From: an uncultured Holophagaceae bacterium
GTDB taxonomy: Bacteria > Acidobacteriota > Holophagae > Holophagales > Holophagaceae
NCBI GenBank assembly: GCA_903937385.1
Contig: CAIZZF010000015.1
Location: forward strand, 186,001-250,000
Length of the DNA stretch: 64,000 nucleotides
Direction: 5' to 3'
Position 1 is the first letter of the stretch; the number at the start of each line of letters is the position of its first letter. Shown one piece after another: positions 8,251 through 16,969 of this stretch. The position numbers were made by a program, and so were the translations under genes. The notes under the pieces were generated by a model, which did no database searches, had not been told where the DNA came from, and worked only from the letters and a program-made list of their open reading frames with translations.

Positions 8251-9267
8251 ATGACCAGATGGAGTGGGGTAGAGCGGTTCAAGGTCATCGCGGAGATCGG
8301 TGGCAATTTCAAAACCTTCGAGCAGGCCCGCCTCCTGGTGGACGCCGCCGCAGCTTGTGGTGTCGACGCCATCAAGCTGCAGACCTTCCGGGCGCGGACC
8401 TTGGCCAGCACCGAGGCCGTGTTTCACTTCGAAAGCACCGGGGACATCCCCCAGTTGGATTTGTTCCGTGAATACGAGATTCCAGAGGCCATGCACCGAG
8501 AGATCTTCGCGCACATCGCGGCCAAGGGCCTGGAGTGGTTTTCCACCCCCAGCCATGAGGACGACCTGGCCCTGCTGGAGTCTCTGGGTGTGGCCAAGCA
8601 CAAGATCGGTTCGGATGACCTTACCAACCTGCCCTTGCTGGCAGCGGTGGCCCGCACGGGAAAGCCGATCCTACTCTCCACGGGAATGTCCACCCTGGCC
8701 GAGGTGGAGGAGGCGGTCCACATCATCCAAGCGAACACTGTCGCACCCCTGACCCTGCTCCACTGCGCCAGTAGCTACCCGACCCAACCCGAGCAGGTGA
8801 ATCTCCGAGCCATCAGGACCCTCCAGGAGCGCTTCCCGGGTGTGGTGGTCGGCTATTCGGACCATACTCTGGGCATCACGGCCTGTCTGGCAGCGGCGGC
8901 GCTTGGGGCGGAAGTCCTGGAGAAGCACTTCACCTGTGACAAGCAGGCCGTGGGGCCGGACCACTGCCATTCCTCGGACCCGGTGGAGATGGCAAGCCTT
9001 GTGGCCCAGTTGAGGGATCTCGAAAAGATGCTGGGGGATGGCTGCAAGCGACCTACGGGGCCGGAACTGCTCTCGCGGCGGAACACCCGAAAAAGTGTGG
9101 TGCTTGCGCAAACTGCCGCCGAGGGCACAGTGCTGGACTGCTCCATGCTCACGGTGAAACGGCCGGGGTGGGGCATTCCCCCAAAACACCAGAATGAGCT
9201 CATTGGGCGGCGCTTGCGCCGCGCCATGCAAGAAGACGCTGTCCTGACCTGGGAGGACCTGGCATGA
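8251..9267 (+). CDS. Nonulosonic acid synthase (NeuB/SpsE/LegI family)
   Basis: A 338-residue PEP-condensing sialic-acid-type synthase. It shows the TIM-barrel motifs VIAEIGGNF, IKLQTFRA, ILLSTGMS, LLHCASSYPT, GYSDHTLG and EKHFT, which include the metal- and PEP-binding residues of the family. The C-terminus (RPGWGIPP...LIGRRL) is the short antifreeze-like/SAF lobe. It would condense PEP with a six-carbon 2,4-diamino-type hexose to give a nine-carbon nonulosonic acid; legionaminic versus pseudaminic type cannot be told. It begins immediately after the upstream stop, and the order synthase, SpsF-like, SpsG-like matches the Bacillus spsE-spsF-spsG order. Confidence 0.9.
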   Translation: MTRWSGVERFKVIAEIGGNFKTFEQARLLVDAAAACGVDAIKLQTFRARTLASTEAVFHFESTGDIPQLDLFREYEIPEAMHREIFAHIAAKGLEWFSTPSHEDDLALLESLGVAKHKIGSDDLTNLPLLAAVARTGKPILLSTGMSTLAEVEEAVHIIQANTVAPLTLLHCASSYPTQPEQVNLRAIRTLQERFPGVVVGYSDHTLGITACLAAAALGAEVLEKHFTCDKQAVGPDHCHSSDPVEMASLVAQLRDLEKMLGDGCKRPTGPELLSRRNTRKSVVLAQTAAEGTVLDCSMLTVKRPGWGIPPKHQNELIGRRLRRAMQEDAVLTWEDLA

Positions 9268-9932
9268 CCGCGGAGCCTCAGATCGGGATCATCCTGCAGG
9301 CACGGATGGGATCGACCCGCCTGCCGGGCAAGGTGATGGCTGATCTGAATGGCCTGCCCTTGCTGAAGCACATCCTCCTGCGTTGGCAGTGGCTGGGTCG
9401 CTGGCCCCTGGTGCTGGCGACCACGGACCGTCCGGAGGACGATGCCCTGGAGTCCTTTTGCGGACAGGAGCAGGTCCCCTGCTTTCGGGGCAGCGCCCTG
9501 GATGTGCTGGACCGCTACCTGGGTTGCGCCCGGACTTTTGGCTTCGACCACGTGATCCGGTGGACTGGGGATAACCCCTTCGTGGATGTGGAGCATCTGC
9601 CCAGCCTGGTAGCTGGCCATCAGGGGGGTGCCTTCGACTACTCCAACAACTTTACCGGGCTGCCGCTGGGATGTGGGTCGGAGATCCTGTCGATGGGGGC
9701 GCTGTCCCGCAGTGCGGCCGAAGGCCTTGCTCCGGATCACCGCGAGCACGTGAACGAGTACATCCTCCAGAACCCGGCGCTGTTCTCCTGCTGGATCACC
9801 TCGGCACCCCATCCTGAGTCCTACGGCCTCCGCTGGACTGTGGATCTGCCGCAGGATCTGGAGGCAGCGCGGGTCCTGGCAGCGAAGGGGGGGGCTCCAC
9901 CGGCCCCGCTGGCGCGGTTGTTGGCGCCGTGA
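9264..9932 (+). CDS. SpsF-like cytidylyltransferase (CMP-nonulosonate synthetase family), copy 1
   Basis: A 222-residue nucleotidyltransferase with the family opening IILQARMGSTRLPGKVM, a DVLDRY motif and RWTGDNPFVD at the catalytic acidic site. Members activate nonulosonic acids with CTP, although SpsF itself is poorly characterised. It overlaps the synthase by four bases. A second family member lies at 15160, so the two may activate different sugars. Confidence 0.8.
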   Translation: MTAEPQIGIILQARMGSTRLPGKVMADLNGLPLLKHILLRWQWLGRWPLVLATTDRPEDDALESFCGQEQVPCFRGSALDVLDRYLGCARTFGFDHVIRWTGDNPFVDVEHLPSLVAGHQGGAFDYSNNFTGLPLGCGSEILSMGALSRSAAEGLAPDHREHVNEYILQNPALFSCWITSAPHPESYGLRWTVDLPQDLEAARVLAAKGGAPPAPLARLLAP

Positions 9933-10897
9933 TCGTCCTCTGCTTCGAGGCCTCTCATCGCCGTGGCCTGGGTCATGCCATGCGGATGCTGCGCTTGGCC
10001 TTGGAAATCCAGCGGCTGGGGGGCGCGCCGCTGCTGGTCTGCAATCCGGACGCCACCGTCGATCACTTGGTGGCGGAGTCCGGGCTGCCCTGCCGGCATG
10101 TACCCCTGGACCTGTTAGACACGGGCTGGGAGGCGGCCCTGCTGGATGCCGTGGGTCCCGTGCGCGTGTGGGTGGATGACCGCCTGGCCACCTCCCGCCG
10201 ACACGCCCAGGCCCTGAAGGCGCGGGGGCTCTGGCTGGCCACCGTGGATGATTCGGGAGAGGGTGCCGAGGAAAGCGACCTCCACCTCATCCCTCTGTTC
10301 TCCGGGGGGAGCCGGAAGGCAGGGCGGCGGATCCTGGAAGGCTGGGAGTGGGCCTTCCTGCCCGGCGACGAGATCCTCGCCGCCCGCGCCAAGCCGCGAC
10401 CAGTTCAGGCGGATCCACCTTCCATCGGGATCTGCCTTGGGGGCAGCGACAATCACGGCAGCATCCTGAATGTTCTGGATCGGCTCTTCGCCAAGCAGTT
10501 GGGGGCCAATGTATGCCTGGGTCCCGCCTTTCAGGGAGACAGCAGCATCCAGGCCCGTCTGGTGGATCCCAGGATCCGCGTGGTGCGGGAGGTGCCCTCC
10601 CTGGTCCACTGGCTCAGCGCTTATGATGTGGCCATCACCGGTGGCGGCATGAGTGCGTTGGAAGCTGCCGCCGTGGGGACGCCTCCCTGCATCGTGGCCA
10701 ACGAGCCGCACGAGGTTGAGACCGCCCGAAGGCTGGAGGAGGAGGGCCTGGGGATCTACTGGGGTACCCACGCAGGCCTCCCGGAGTGGCCGGTGGCGGC
10801 CTTCCAGGATCTGCCCCGCCGGTCCACGCTGGGGCGGGCATTGCGGGTGGATGGGGCCGCCAGGGTTGCCGGTATCTTGATGGAGGAGTCCAGATGA
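9929..10897 (+). CDS. PseG/SpsG-like nucleotide-sugar hydrolase or glycosyltransferase (GT-B fold)
   Basis: A 322-residue protein that begins with GTG inside the preceding gene. The N-terminal motif SHRRGLGHAMRMLRLA is the PseG-type G-rich loop (G.GH..R...L), and ITGGGMSALEAAAVGTP is the C-terminal nucleotide-binding motif shared by PseG and MurG. PseG removes UDP from the altrose-type precursor in pseudaminic acid synthesis. Here the upstream dehydratase looks LegB-like, so the exact substrate is uncertain. Position in the spsEFG-like trio supports a role before or at the synthase step. Confidence 0.75.
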   Translation: MIVLCFEASHRRGLGHAMRMLRLALEIQRLGGAPLLVCNPDATVDHLVAESGLPCRHVPLDLLDTGWEAALLDAVGPVRVWVDDRLATSRRHAQALKARGLWLATVDDSGEGAEESDLHLIPLFSGGSRKAGRRILEGWEWAFLPGDEILAARAKPRPVQADPPSIGICLGGSDNHGSILNVLDRLFAKQLGANVCLGPAFQGDSSIQARLVDPRIRVVREVPSLVHWLSAYDVAITGGGMSALEAAAVGTPPCIVANEPHEVETARRLEEEGLGIYWGTHAGLPEWPVAAFQDLPRRSTLGRALRVDGAARVAGILMEESR

Positions 10898-11523
10898 GAA
10901 TTCTCGCCATCGGCGCCCATGCGGATGATGTGGAACTGGGGTGCGGAGGCACCCTGGCCCGCTGGTCGGCTGAAGGCCATGAGATCCACCTTTGTGTCGT
11001 CACGGACTCCGCCTATGCGGACCCGGCCGGGACGCCCATTCGCAGCGAAGGGACCGCCCGTTCCGAGGCCGAAGCCGCCGCCCGGAAACTGGGTGCGAAG
11101 CTCCACTGGTTGGGGTTTCCCTGCCTGCAGGTGAGCTTCGACGAACCCCTGAACAAGGCCCTGCGAGGGCTGTTGGACGCGCTGCAGCCCGAGGTGGCGC
11201 TGAGCCACTGGACCGAAGACACGCACCACGATCACCGTGCGGTGGCCCTGGCGACCCTGCATTCGGCCCGGCACGTACCCCGGTTGCTCTGCTACCGGAG
11301 CAACTGGTACTTGGGAACCAATGCCTTCATGGCCTCGGTCTTCATGGACATCGGGCCCTGGTATGAGACCAAGCTGGAGCTCGTCCGACTTTACCAGGGC
11401 GAGCACACTCGAGCCGGGGACCGGTGGGAGCCCTTTCTCCAGGCCGAGGCTCGGCTGAGGGGACTCGAGGCCGGCTGCCAGCTTGCGGAGGGATTCCTGC
11501 CCATTCGTTGGGTGCTCGGATGA
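10894..11523 (+). CDS. PIG-L/LmbE family N-deacetylase
   Basis: A 209-residue zinc deacetylase with the signature AHADDVELGCGG (about 8-19) and a second metal motif in EDTHHDHRAV. The family removes N-acetyl groups from amino sugars such as GlcNAc-PI or mycothiol precursors. In a nonulosonic acid operon it could expose an amine on the sugar for later acylation or methylation (inference). It overlaps both neighbours by four bases (ATGA), so it is part of a coupled run. No signal peptide, so cytoplasmic. Confidence 0.8.
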   Translation: MRILAIGAHADDVELGCGGTLARWSAEGHEIHLCVVTDSAYADPAGTPIRSEGTARSEAEAAARKLGAKLHWLGFPCLQVSFDEPLNKALRGLLDALQPEVALSHWTEDTHHDHRAVALATLHSARHVPRLLCYRSNWYLGTNAFMASVFMDIGPWYETKLELVRLYQGEHTRAGDRWEPFLQAEARLRGLEAGCQLAEGFLPIRWVLG

Positions 11524-12389
11524 ACGCCCCCCGGGTGGGCATCACCGGACCCGGCGGCTACCTCGGAAGTCTGCTTTGCCGGCACCTCCAGGAGCGGGGC
11601 ATATCCTTCGCGCCATTGGGCCGTGCCGATGGCATTGAGGTGGACAAGCCCGCCGCTCTGGAAGCATTACCAGCCAGCGTCAGCACCCTGGTCCACATGG
11701 CTGCCCGCACAGGGGTGGCCGATTCCTGGGCCAACGCGGAAGAGGTGCTCCGGTTCAACGTCCTAGCAACCCTAGAGGCGGTGCGAGTGGCCCGCCAGCG
11801 GGGGCTGCGACTGATCATCCTGTCCTCCTATCCCTACGGGCGTGCCCCGCAGTTGCCCACGGATGAATCGCAGCCCACAGAGAGCATGAACCCCTATGGC
11901 AGCTCCAAGCTCCTGTCCGAGCAGCTAGTCCTGGATTCGGCGCGCCTCCACGGCTTCCCGGCCCTGTCGCTGCGGATCTTCAATGTCTACGGCCGGGAGC
12001 CCGAAGGACACCACACCCTCCCAGCCCAAATCTGGCAACAGCTGCGTACGGGTGGAGGCACGGTGCGGGTGAAGGATGCCGAACCCAGGCGGGATTACCT
12101 TTTTGTGGATGATCTGTGCGCGGCTCTGGTGCGGGCCATCGAGTCGGACTGGCCGAGCGCAGGAGTCTTCAATCTGGGGACGGGCTGCAACTACTCCGTC
12201 CGCGAATTGGTCGAGGCTTTTGGCGGGATGCTGGGACAGAAACTGGAACTGGTGGACGAGCGCCAGCTCAGGAAGGGGGAGATTCCGGCGACCCTTTGCG
12301 ACACCCGTCGCTTCGCGGCGGCCTTCACCTGGTCCCCGCAGGTCTCCCTGCAGGAGGGGCTGCGGTCCTACCTGGATCACCCATGCTGA
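11520..12389 (+). CDS. NAD-dependent sugar epimerase/dehydratase (SDR)
   Basis: A 289-residue extended SDR: N-terminal GITGPGGYLGS cofactor loop, ILSSYPYG, then NPYGSSK carrying the catalytic Tyr and Lys, and LRIFNVYGRE. The sequence fits nucleotide-sugar 4-epimerases/reductases but not a specific one. It overlaps the deacetylase by four bases and WbqC by seven. The likely role is a reduction or epimerisation of the same or a second nucleotide sugar. Confidence 0.8.
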   Translation: MNAPRVGITGPGGYLGSLLCRHLQERGISFAPLGRADGIEVDKPAALEALPASVSTLVHMAARTGVADSWANAEEVLRFNVLATLEAVRVARQRGLRLIILSSYPYGRAPQLPTDESQPTESMNPYGSSKLLSEQLVLDSARLHGFPALSLRIFNVYGREPEGHHTLPAQIWQQLRTGGGTVRVKDAEPRRDYLFVDDLCAALVRAIESDWPSAGVFNLGTGCNYSVRELVEAFGGMLGQKLELVDERQLRKGEIPATLCDTRRFAAAFTWSPQVSLQEGLRSYLDHPC

Positions 12390-13093
12390 GGACTGTCTGC
12401 ATCCATCAGCCGGATTTCGTCCCATGGCCCGGGTTCTTCCAGAGGCTTCTGGACTGCGACCTCTTCATCCTGCTGGATGATGCCCAGTACGAGAAGAATG
12501 GCTGGCAGAATCGGGACCGCATCAAGACGGCCCATGGCGCGAAGTGGATCTCCCTGCCGGTGGCCAAGGGGCCCCTCGGCCAGCTGATCCGCGAGGTAAC
12601 GTTGGCCCCGGTCCCCGGATGGCAGGACAAGCTGCTGAACCAGGTCCGAGAGAGCTACCGCAGGGCCCCGCATTTCGAGCCCTTCTTCTCAGAATTCGAG
12701 GAGCTGCTCCGCGCGCCCCACCTCCACATGGCGGATCTCAATGAGAGTCTCATCCGTTGGCTCATGGGCAAGTACGGTATCGATGTGCCCCTGCAAAGAT
12801 CCTCGGCTTTCGGCGTCCAGGAGCAGAAGAACGAGCGCCTTATCCAACTCCTGAAGGCTGCGGGCGCGACCCGCTACATCACTGGAGCGGGCTCCAGAAA
12901 CTATCTGGACGAAGGCCTCTTCGGCCACCATGGCATCGAGGTCCTCTGGCAGTCCTGGACCATGCCCTTGCACCCCCAGCAGCATGGTCCCTGGATTGGA
13001 ATGCTCTCTTCTCTGGATGCCCTGTTCAACATTGGGCCCCATCTGAAGAGCTGGGTGCGGGACCATGGGGCGGCCCTTGAGGAACGTCCATGA
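12383..13093 (+). CDS. WbqC family protein
   Basis: A 236-residue WbqC-like protein. The opening CIHQPDFVPWPGFFQRL and LLDDAQYEKNGWQNRDRIK are the family's most conserved stretches, and YITGAGSRNYLDE lies in the second half. WbqC proteins occur in O-antigen and nonulosonic acid clusters and are proposed to act as acyl- or aminoacyl-type transferases, but the reaction is not established. It overlaps both neighbours. Confidence 0.8.
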   Translation: MLRTVCIHQPDFVPWPGFFQRLLDCDLFILLDDAQYEKNGWQNRDRIKTAHGAKWISLPVAKGPLGQLIREVTLAPVPGWQDKLLNQVRESYRRAPHFEPFFSEFEELLRAPHLHMADLNESLIRWLMGKYGIDVPLQRSSAFGVQEQKNERLIQLLKAAGATRYITGAGSRNYLDEGLFGHHGIEVLWQSWTMPLHPQQHGPWIGMLSSLDALFNIGPHLKSWVRDHGAALEERP

Positions 13094-14196
13094 CCTCCTA
13101 TATTCCCATCAACAAAGGCAACTACAGCCTCGACACTCCTGAGCGTGAGGCGGCTTTCGAACGGCTGAGGGCCGGGGACCGGCCCGCTGACTATGCGGAG
13201 TACCGCCGCCTCTGGACCGATCTGCCCAGGGCCACGGAGCTGCGGGACTACCCTGTCCACGTGGATCTGGAGCTGGCTTCGGTCTGCAACCTCAAGTGCC
13301 CCATGTGCTATACGATCACGGCGGAGTTCAAGCGCAAGGTCAACGCCACCCTGATGAATTTCGACCTCTTCCGGCGCCTCGTGGATGAGATCCAGGGCAA
13401 GGTCTGGTCGGTGCGCCTCAGCCTCCGGGGCGAGTCCTTGCTGCATCCGAGAATCCTCGACGCGATCCGCTACGCGAAGGAGGCAGGCATCCTCGAGGTC
13501 TCGACCCTCACCAATGGCTCGAACCTTAAGTCACGGGATTTCTGCCGGGACCTGGTCCAGACGGGACTCGACTGGATCACGGTGTCCGCCGACGGAATCG
13601 AGGACACCTACAACCGCATTCGGGCCCCCATCACCTACCGAGAGATCCTCCAGAACCTCCGCAACCTGTTGGAGGTGAAGGCAGAGTTGCAAAGCGCCAA
13701 GCCGGTCGTCAAGGTCCAGGGCATCTGGCCTGCCCTACAGCAGGATCCTGGTGCCTATCTCGCTGCCTACTCGCCTCTGTCCGACCTGGTGGCCTTCAAT
13801 CCGCTGATCGACTACATCCGGGAACTCCCGGATTCGGAACTGCTCTTTGAGCCGAACTTCACCTGCCCCATGCCCTACCAGCGTCTGGTCATCGGGGCTG
13901 ATGGCACAGCGATGATGTGCTCCAACGACGAGGAGAACAACCACCCAGTCGGGAACGCCAACACCCAGACCATCCATGAGATCTGGCATGGTCTCGCCAT
14001 GAGGCAGGTCCGGGAACTCCACCAGGCACATGGTGGGGTGGCGGCCCTGGGTCCATGCAGCCGCTGCTATCTCCCGCGCCGCACCCGCGACGAGCCGCAT
14101 CTCGTGGACGGCCGCGAGGTAGTGGTGAAGAACTACGTCACCGTGCATGACTTGAAAACCACCATCGAGCAGATGACAAATCAGATTGATAAATAA
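13090..14196 (+). CDS. Radical SAM protein with SPASM-type C-terminus
   Basis: A 368-residue radical SAM enzyme. The [4Fe-4S] cluster motif CNLKCPMC gives Cys66, Cys70 and Cys73. The C-terminal part has CPMPYQRLVIGADGTAMMCSND and a later CSRCY, typical of SPASM/Twitch auxiliary cluster binding. Such enzymes in glycan operons modify sugars or peptides by radical chemistry (dehydrogenation, epimerisation). It starts four bases inside wbqC. The gene itself is GC-rich but is followed by an AT-rich junction. The substrate is unknown. Confidence 0.85.
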   Translation: MTSYIPINKGNYSLDTPEREAAFERLRAGDRPADYAEYRRLWTDLPRATELRDYPVHVDLELASVCNLKCPMCYTITAEFKRKVNATLMNFDLFRRLVDEIQGKVWSVRLSLRGESLLHPRILDAIRYAKEAGILEVSTLTNGSNLKSRDFCRDLVQTGLDWITVSADGIEDTYNRIRAPITYREILQNLRNLLEVKAELQSAKPVVKVQGIWPALQQDPGAYLAAYSPLSDLVAFNPLIDYIRELPDSELLFEPNFTCPMPYQRLVIGADGTAMMCSNDEENNHPVGNANTQTIHEIWHGLAMRQVRELHQAHGGVAALGPCSRCYLPRRTRDEPHLVDGREVVVKNYVTVHDLKTTIEQMTNQIDK

Positions 14197-14239
14197 GATA
14201 GCGATAAATACGTATTTCTAGGTGAGAGGTACATGAATC

Positions 14240-15136
14240 ATGTTCATCAGCAAAACATATTACCGTCAATACAATAATGATCATGAAATCGAAAATCACA
14301 AGGAATTCTATAAACACTTTAGCAATACACGGGAATTTGGGGGAGCCTTCACCCACTTCGACCATCTCGTCAAAAATCGTTTCATGAACATCTTCCAGCA
14401 CACCTACAATGCCGTTCTTCGGAAACAACCCAACAGGATCATTGATATCGGCTGTGGAGCGGGAGTCAACCTCCCCCTTGGAAGGCTCTTTCCGCAGGTG
14501 GAATTCCATGGAATCGACTACGCCGAGAAGGCCATCCAGGCCTCCAGCGCCATTTATCCTGAGATCAAATTCCACATCATGGATGCCTTCAATCTAAATT
14601 TTGAGGGGGGCCACTTCGACTTGGCCATCCTCTCCTCTGTTGTTATTTTATATAAATCCGAACAGGACCGGATCAAGCTTCTGACTGAAGCTGCGCGGGT
14701 CTTAAACGAAAAAGGCGTACTGATCTGCATTTTATGGAATGACGCTTCCTTCCTGCGCTGGAGCATCCGCCTTTCGCGTCTCTTCGCGAAACTGCGTGGG
14801 GTGGCGACACCGGAGGACTTCCTAGCGATCCACCTGAGCGAGCGTGAGGCCCGCCGGATGTTTGCCCTCAGCCCTTTCGAACTGGAGGAGGTGCAGCACA
14901 CCGGGAGTTTGTACGGGCTGCTGGAAATGGTTCGGTATCTCAATTTGGGGAAGTACCGCCGCACCTTCGGTGCAGCGGAACGGGAAGGCCTTGCTGAGCT
15001 GCCCCAGAACATCAAGGCAGATCTGGTCCAGGCCTCAGGCGGCTCGCAGCTCACCCGATTCCTGTTCAGGCTGCATCGGTGGTTCCCCCGGCAGTTTGCG
15101 ATGTACAGCTTCTACGTCCTGAGGAAAAAGGCCTGA
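14240..15136 (+). CDS. SAM-dependent methyltransferase
   Basis: A 298-residue class I methyltransferase: RIIDIGCGAGVNLP is the SAM-binding motif I (about residues 66-79), followed by FHGIDYAEKAI (motif II) and FDLAILSSVV. The first half of the gene is markedly AT-rich with many Lys, Asn and Tyr codons, unlike the GC-rich second half, which suggests a chimeric or recently acquired N-terminal part. It sits after a 43-base gap, one of the few gaps in this operon. The probable role is O- or N-methylation of the glycan. Confidence 0.8.
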   Translation: MFISKTYYRQYNNDHEIENHKEFYKHFSNTREFGGAFTHFDHLVKNRFMNIFQHTYNAVLRKQPNRIIDIGCGAGVNLPLGRLFPQVEFHGIDYAEKAIQASSAIYPEIKFHIMDAFNLNFEGGHFDLAILSSVVILYKSEQDRIKLLTEAARVLNEKGVLICILWNDASFLRWSIRLSRLFAKLRGVATPEDFLAIHLSEREARRMFALSPFELEEVQHTGSLYGLLEMVRYLNLGKYRRTFGAAEREGLAELPQNIKADLVQASGGSQLTRFLFRLHRWFPRQFAMYSFYVLRKKA

Positions 15137-15159
15137 ACCAGAATTCCGGGAGTGAGGAC

Positions 15160-15951
15160 ATGACGCGCATCATCGCAACAGTGGAAGCCCGCATGGGCTC
15201 GACCCGGCTACCCGGGAAGACACTCATGGCCTTGCCCACAGGTGAAACCCTGCTGGACTTGGTGGTGGCCCGGTTGCGCCAGGTGCCGAGTGTCGCGGAA
15301 GTCTGGGTCGCCACCTCCCTTTCGGCCAAGGATGATCGGGTGGCAGCGCATTGCCGCAGGGCTGGCATCGCCTGCCATAGGGGGGACGAGGAGGATGTCC
15401 TCGACCGGGTCTGCGCCACATTGAAGGCCGCCGCCGGGGACCTTGTCGTGCAGGCCGGGGGCGACGGACCCTATGTGCAGCCCTTCCTCATCGAGGAGCT
15501 GCTTCAACGGCTCCAGGCAGGGTCTTGGGATTACGTCTGCAATGATATGCGGCTGACTTATCCGCTGGGGGTCTACGGACATGTGCTGCCGGCAGGTCTG
15601 CTGCACGATCTAAACGCGCGCCGGGACCTTTCCGCCGCCGATCGGGTGGATGTGGTCCGCGCCATCTTTGAGCATCCGGAGACCTATCGGATCCTCAGCC
15701 TCACTGCGCCGGAAGCCTATCGCCATCCAGACCTGCGTCTGACCATTGATCATTCCGAGGACATGGCCCTTCTGAACCGCATCCTGACCAAACTGGGGCA
15801 TCCTGGCCTTGAGCTGGAGGCCCTCCTGGCGGCCGCCAGCGCCCATCCTGATTGGTTCGCCCCCGTACGGGCCCTGGTGCAGGTTTCCTCGGCCCACCTC
15901 TTCGGGGCGGCGGGTTTTGAAGAGGCTCCAGGCGGCCTCCGCCATGGCTGA
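15160..15951 (+). CDS. SpsF-like cytidylyltransferase family protein, copy 2
   Basis: A 263-residue paralogue of the gene at 9264, with the same opening pattern (ATVEARMGSTRLPGKTLM), DVLDRV and VVQAGGDGPYVQP. It differs in its C-terminal third and carries GGDGP where copy 1 has TGDNP at the acidic site. It may activate a second acid sugar or have lost CMP transfer. ATG 15160 follows the ribosome site GTGAGGA. Confidence 0.75.
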   Translation: MTRIIATVEARMGSTRLPGKTLMALPTGETLLDLVVARLRQVPSVAEVWVATSLSAKDDRVAAHCRRAGIACHRGDEEDVLDRVCATLKAAAGDLVVQAGGDGPYVQPFLIEELLQRLQAGSWDYVCNDMRLTYPLGVYGHVLPAGLLHDLNARRDLSAADRVDVVRAIFEHPETYRILSLTAPEAYRHPDLRLTIDHSEDMALLNRILTKLGHPGLELEALLAAASAHPDWFAPVRALVQVSSAHLFGAAGFEEAPGGLRHG

Positions 15952-16969
15952 GCTTCGGGTCGGCATCCTCGGCACAGGGCAGATTGCCGGCGGTTATGAC
16001 CTCGATCGGGCGCCCGGGGAGCGGGGCGTCTTCACCCATGCCGGAGCCTATCGGGCGCAGGGCGGCTTCCGCCTGGCCTGGGCTGCCGATCCCGATGCTG
16101 CGAGCCTGGCGCGCTTCGCGGCGGCCTGGCACCCCGAGCAGACAACCCAGGATGTGGACCGTCTGCTGCTGGAACCCCTGGACGTCCTAAGCATCTGCTC
16201 CCCCAACGCCTGCCACGTGGAGCAGGTGCTGCGCGCCCTGGAGGCGGGACAGGTGCGGGCCCTCTGGGTGGAGAAGCCCTTCGCGCCCACTCTGGGGGAG
16301 GCCGAGACCATTCGCCAGCTGGCCTTCCTGCACCAGGTCCAGCTCCTGATCAACTTCCAGCGGCGCTTCGATCCCGTGCTGCTGGCCCTACGGGAGCGGC
16401 TCCGGGGCGAGGACATCCGTCTGGTGCGCGGGCTTTACCATAAGGGCTGGTCGCACATGGGCACCACCCTGGTGGATCTGGCCCACCTCCTGTTCGGCCC
16501 TCCGGAGCGGGTGGAGGCCCGCAGTCATGGTGCCACCGGGTCGGGGGACTTGATCCTGGACGTCCAGATGCACTGGGCGGGTTTCACCGGGCACTTGCTG
16601 GCCCTGGATTCACCTGGGGCACCCAGCCCCTGTCATGTGTTTGACCTCGAGATCTTCACGGCCCGGGAGCGTATCCTCATCACCGACAACTCCCGGCGGA
16701 TACTCGTGCATCCCATTGGGGACTACGCCTATGGCGGTGTCAAGGTCTATCTGCCCGAGGCCGAGGCTCAGCAGACCGATTTCGACCAGTCCATGGTGCA
16801 TTCGGCCGGATTCATGGAGGGGTTCCTTCGAGGGGATCAGGCCTGGTCGGAACGTCCCTTGCTAGACAACCTGGAGGTATGTGCCACGGTTCAGGCAGGG
16901 CTGGAGGCCGCGCGGCAGAACGTGCCCATTTTCCTGCCCCCGGTTCCCCCCGACCTGGAGATGTCATGA
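15944..16969 (+). CDS. Gfo/Idh/MocA family NAD(P)-dependent oxidoreductase
   Basis: A 341-residue protein starting with the Rossmann motif VGILGTGQIAGGYD. The EKPFAP motif holds the catalytic-site lysine of the Gfo/Idh/MocA family (the EKP signature), and a beta-sheet C-terminal domain follows. These enzymes oxidise or reduce sugar hydroxyls, commonly at C3, ahead of transamination, which suits the aminotransferase gene directly downstream. The start overlaps the previous gene by eight bases. Confidence 0.85.
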   Translation: MAELRVGILGTGQIAGGYDLDRAPGERGVFTHAGAYRAQGGFRLAWAADPDAASLARFAAAWHPEQTTQDVDRLLLEPLDVLSICSPNACHVEQVLRALEAGQVRALWVEKPFAPTLGEAETIRQLAFLHQVQLLINFQRRFDPVLLALRERLRGEDIRLVRGLYHKGWSHMGTTLVDLAHLLFGPPERVEARSHGATGSGDLILDVQMHWAGFTGHLLALDSPGAPSPCHVFDLEIFTARERILITDNSRRILVHPIGDYAYGGVKVYLPEAEAQQTDFDQSMVHSAGFMEGFLRGDQAWSERPLLDNLEVCATVQAGLEAARQNVPIFLPPVPPDLEMS

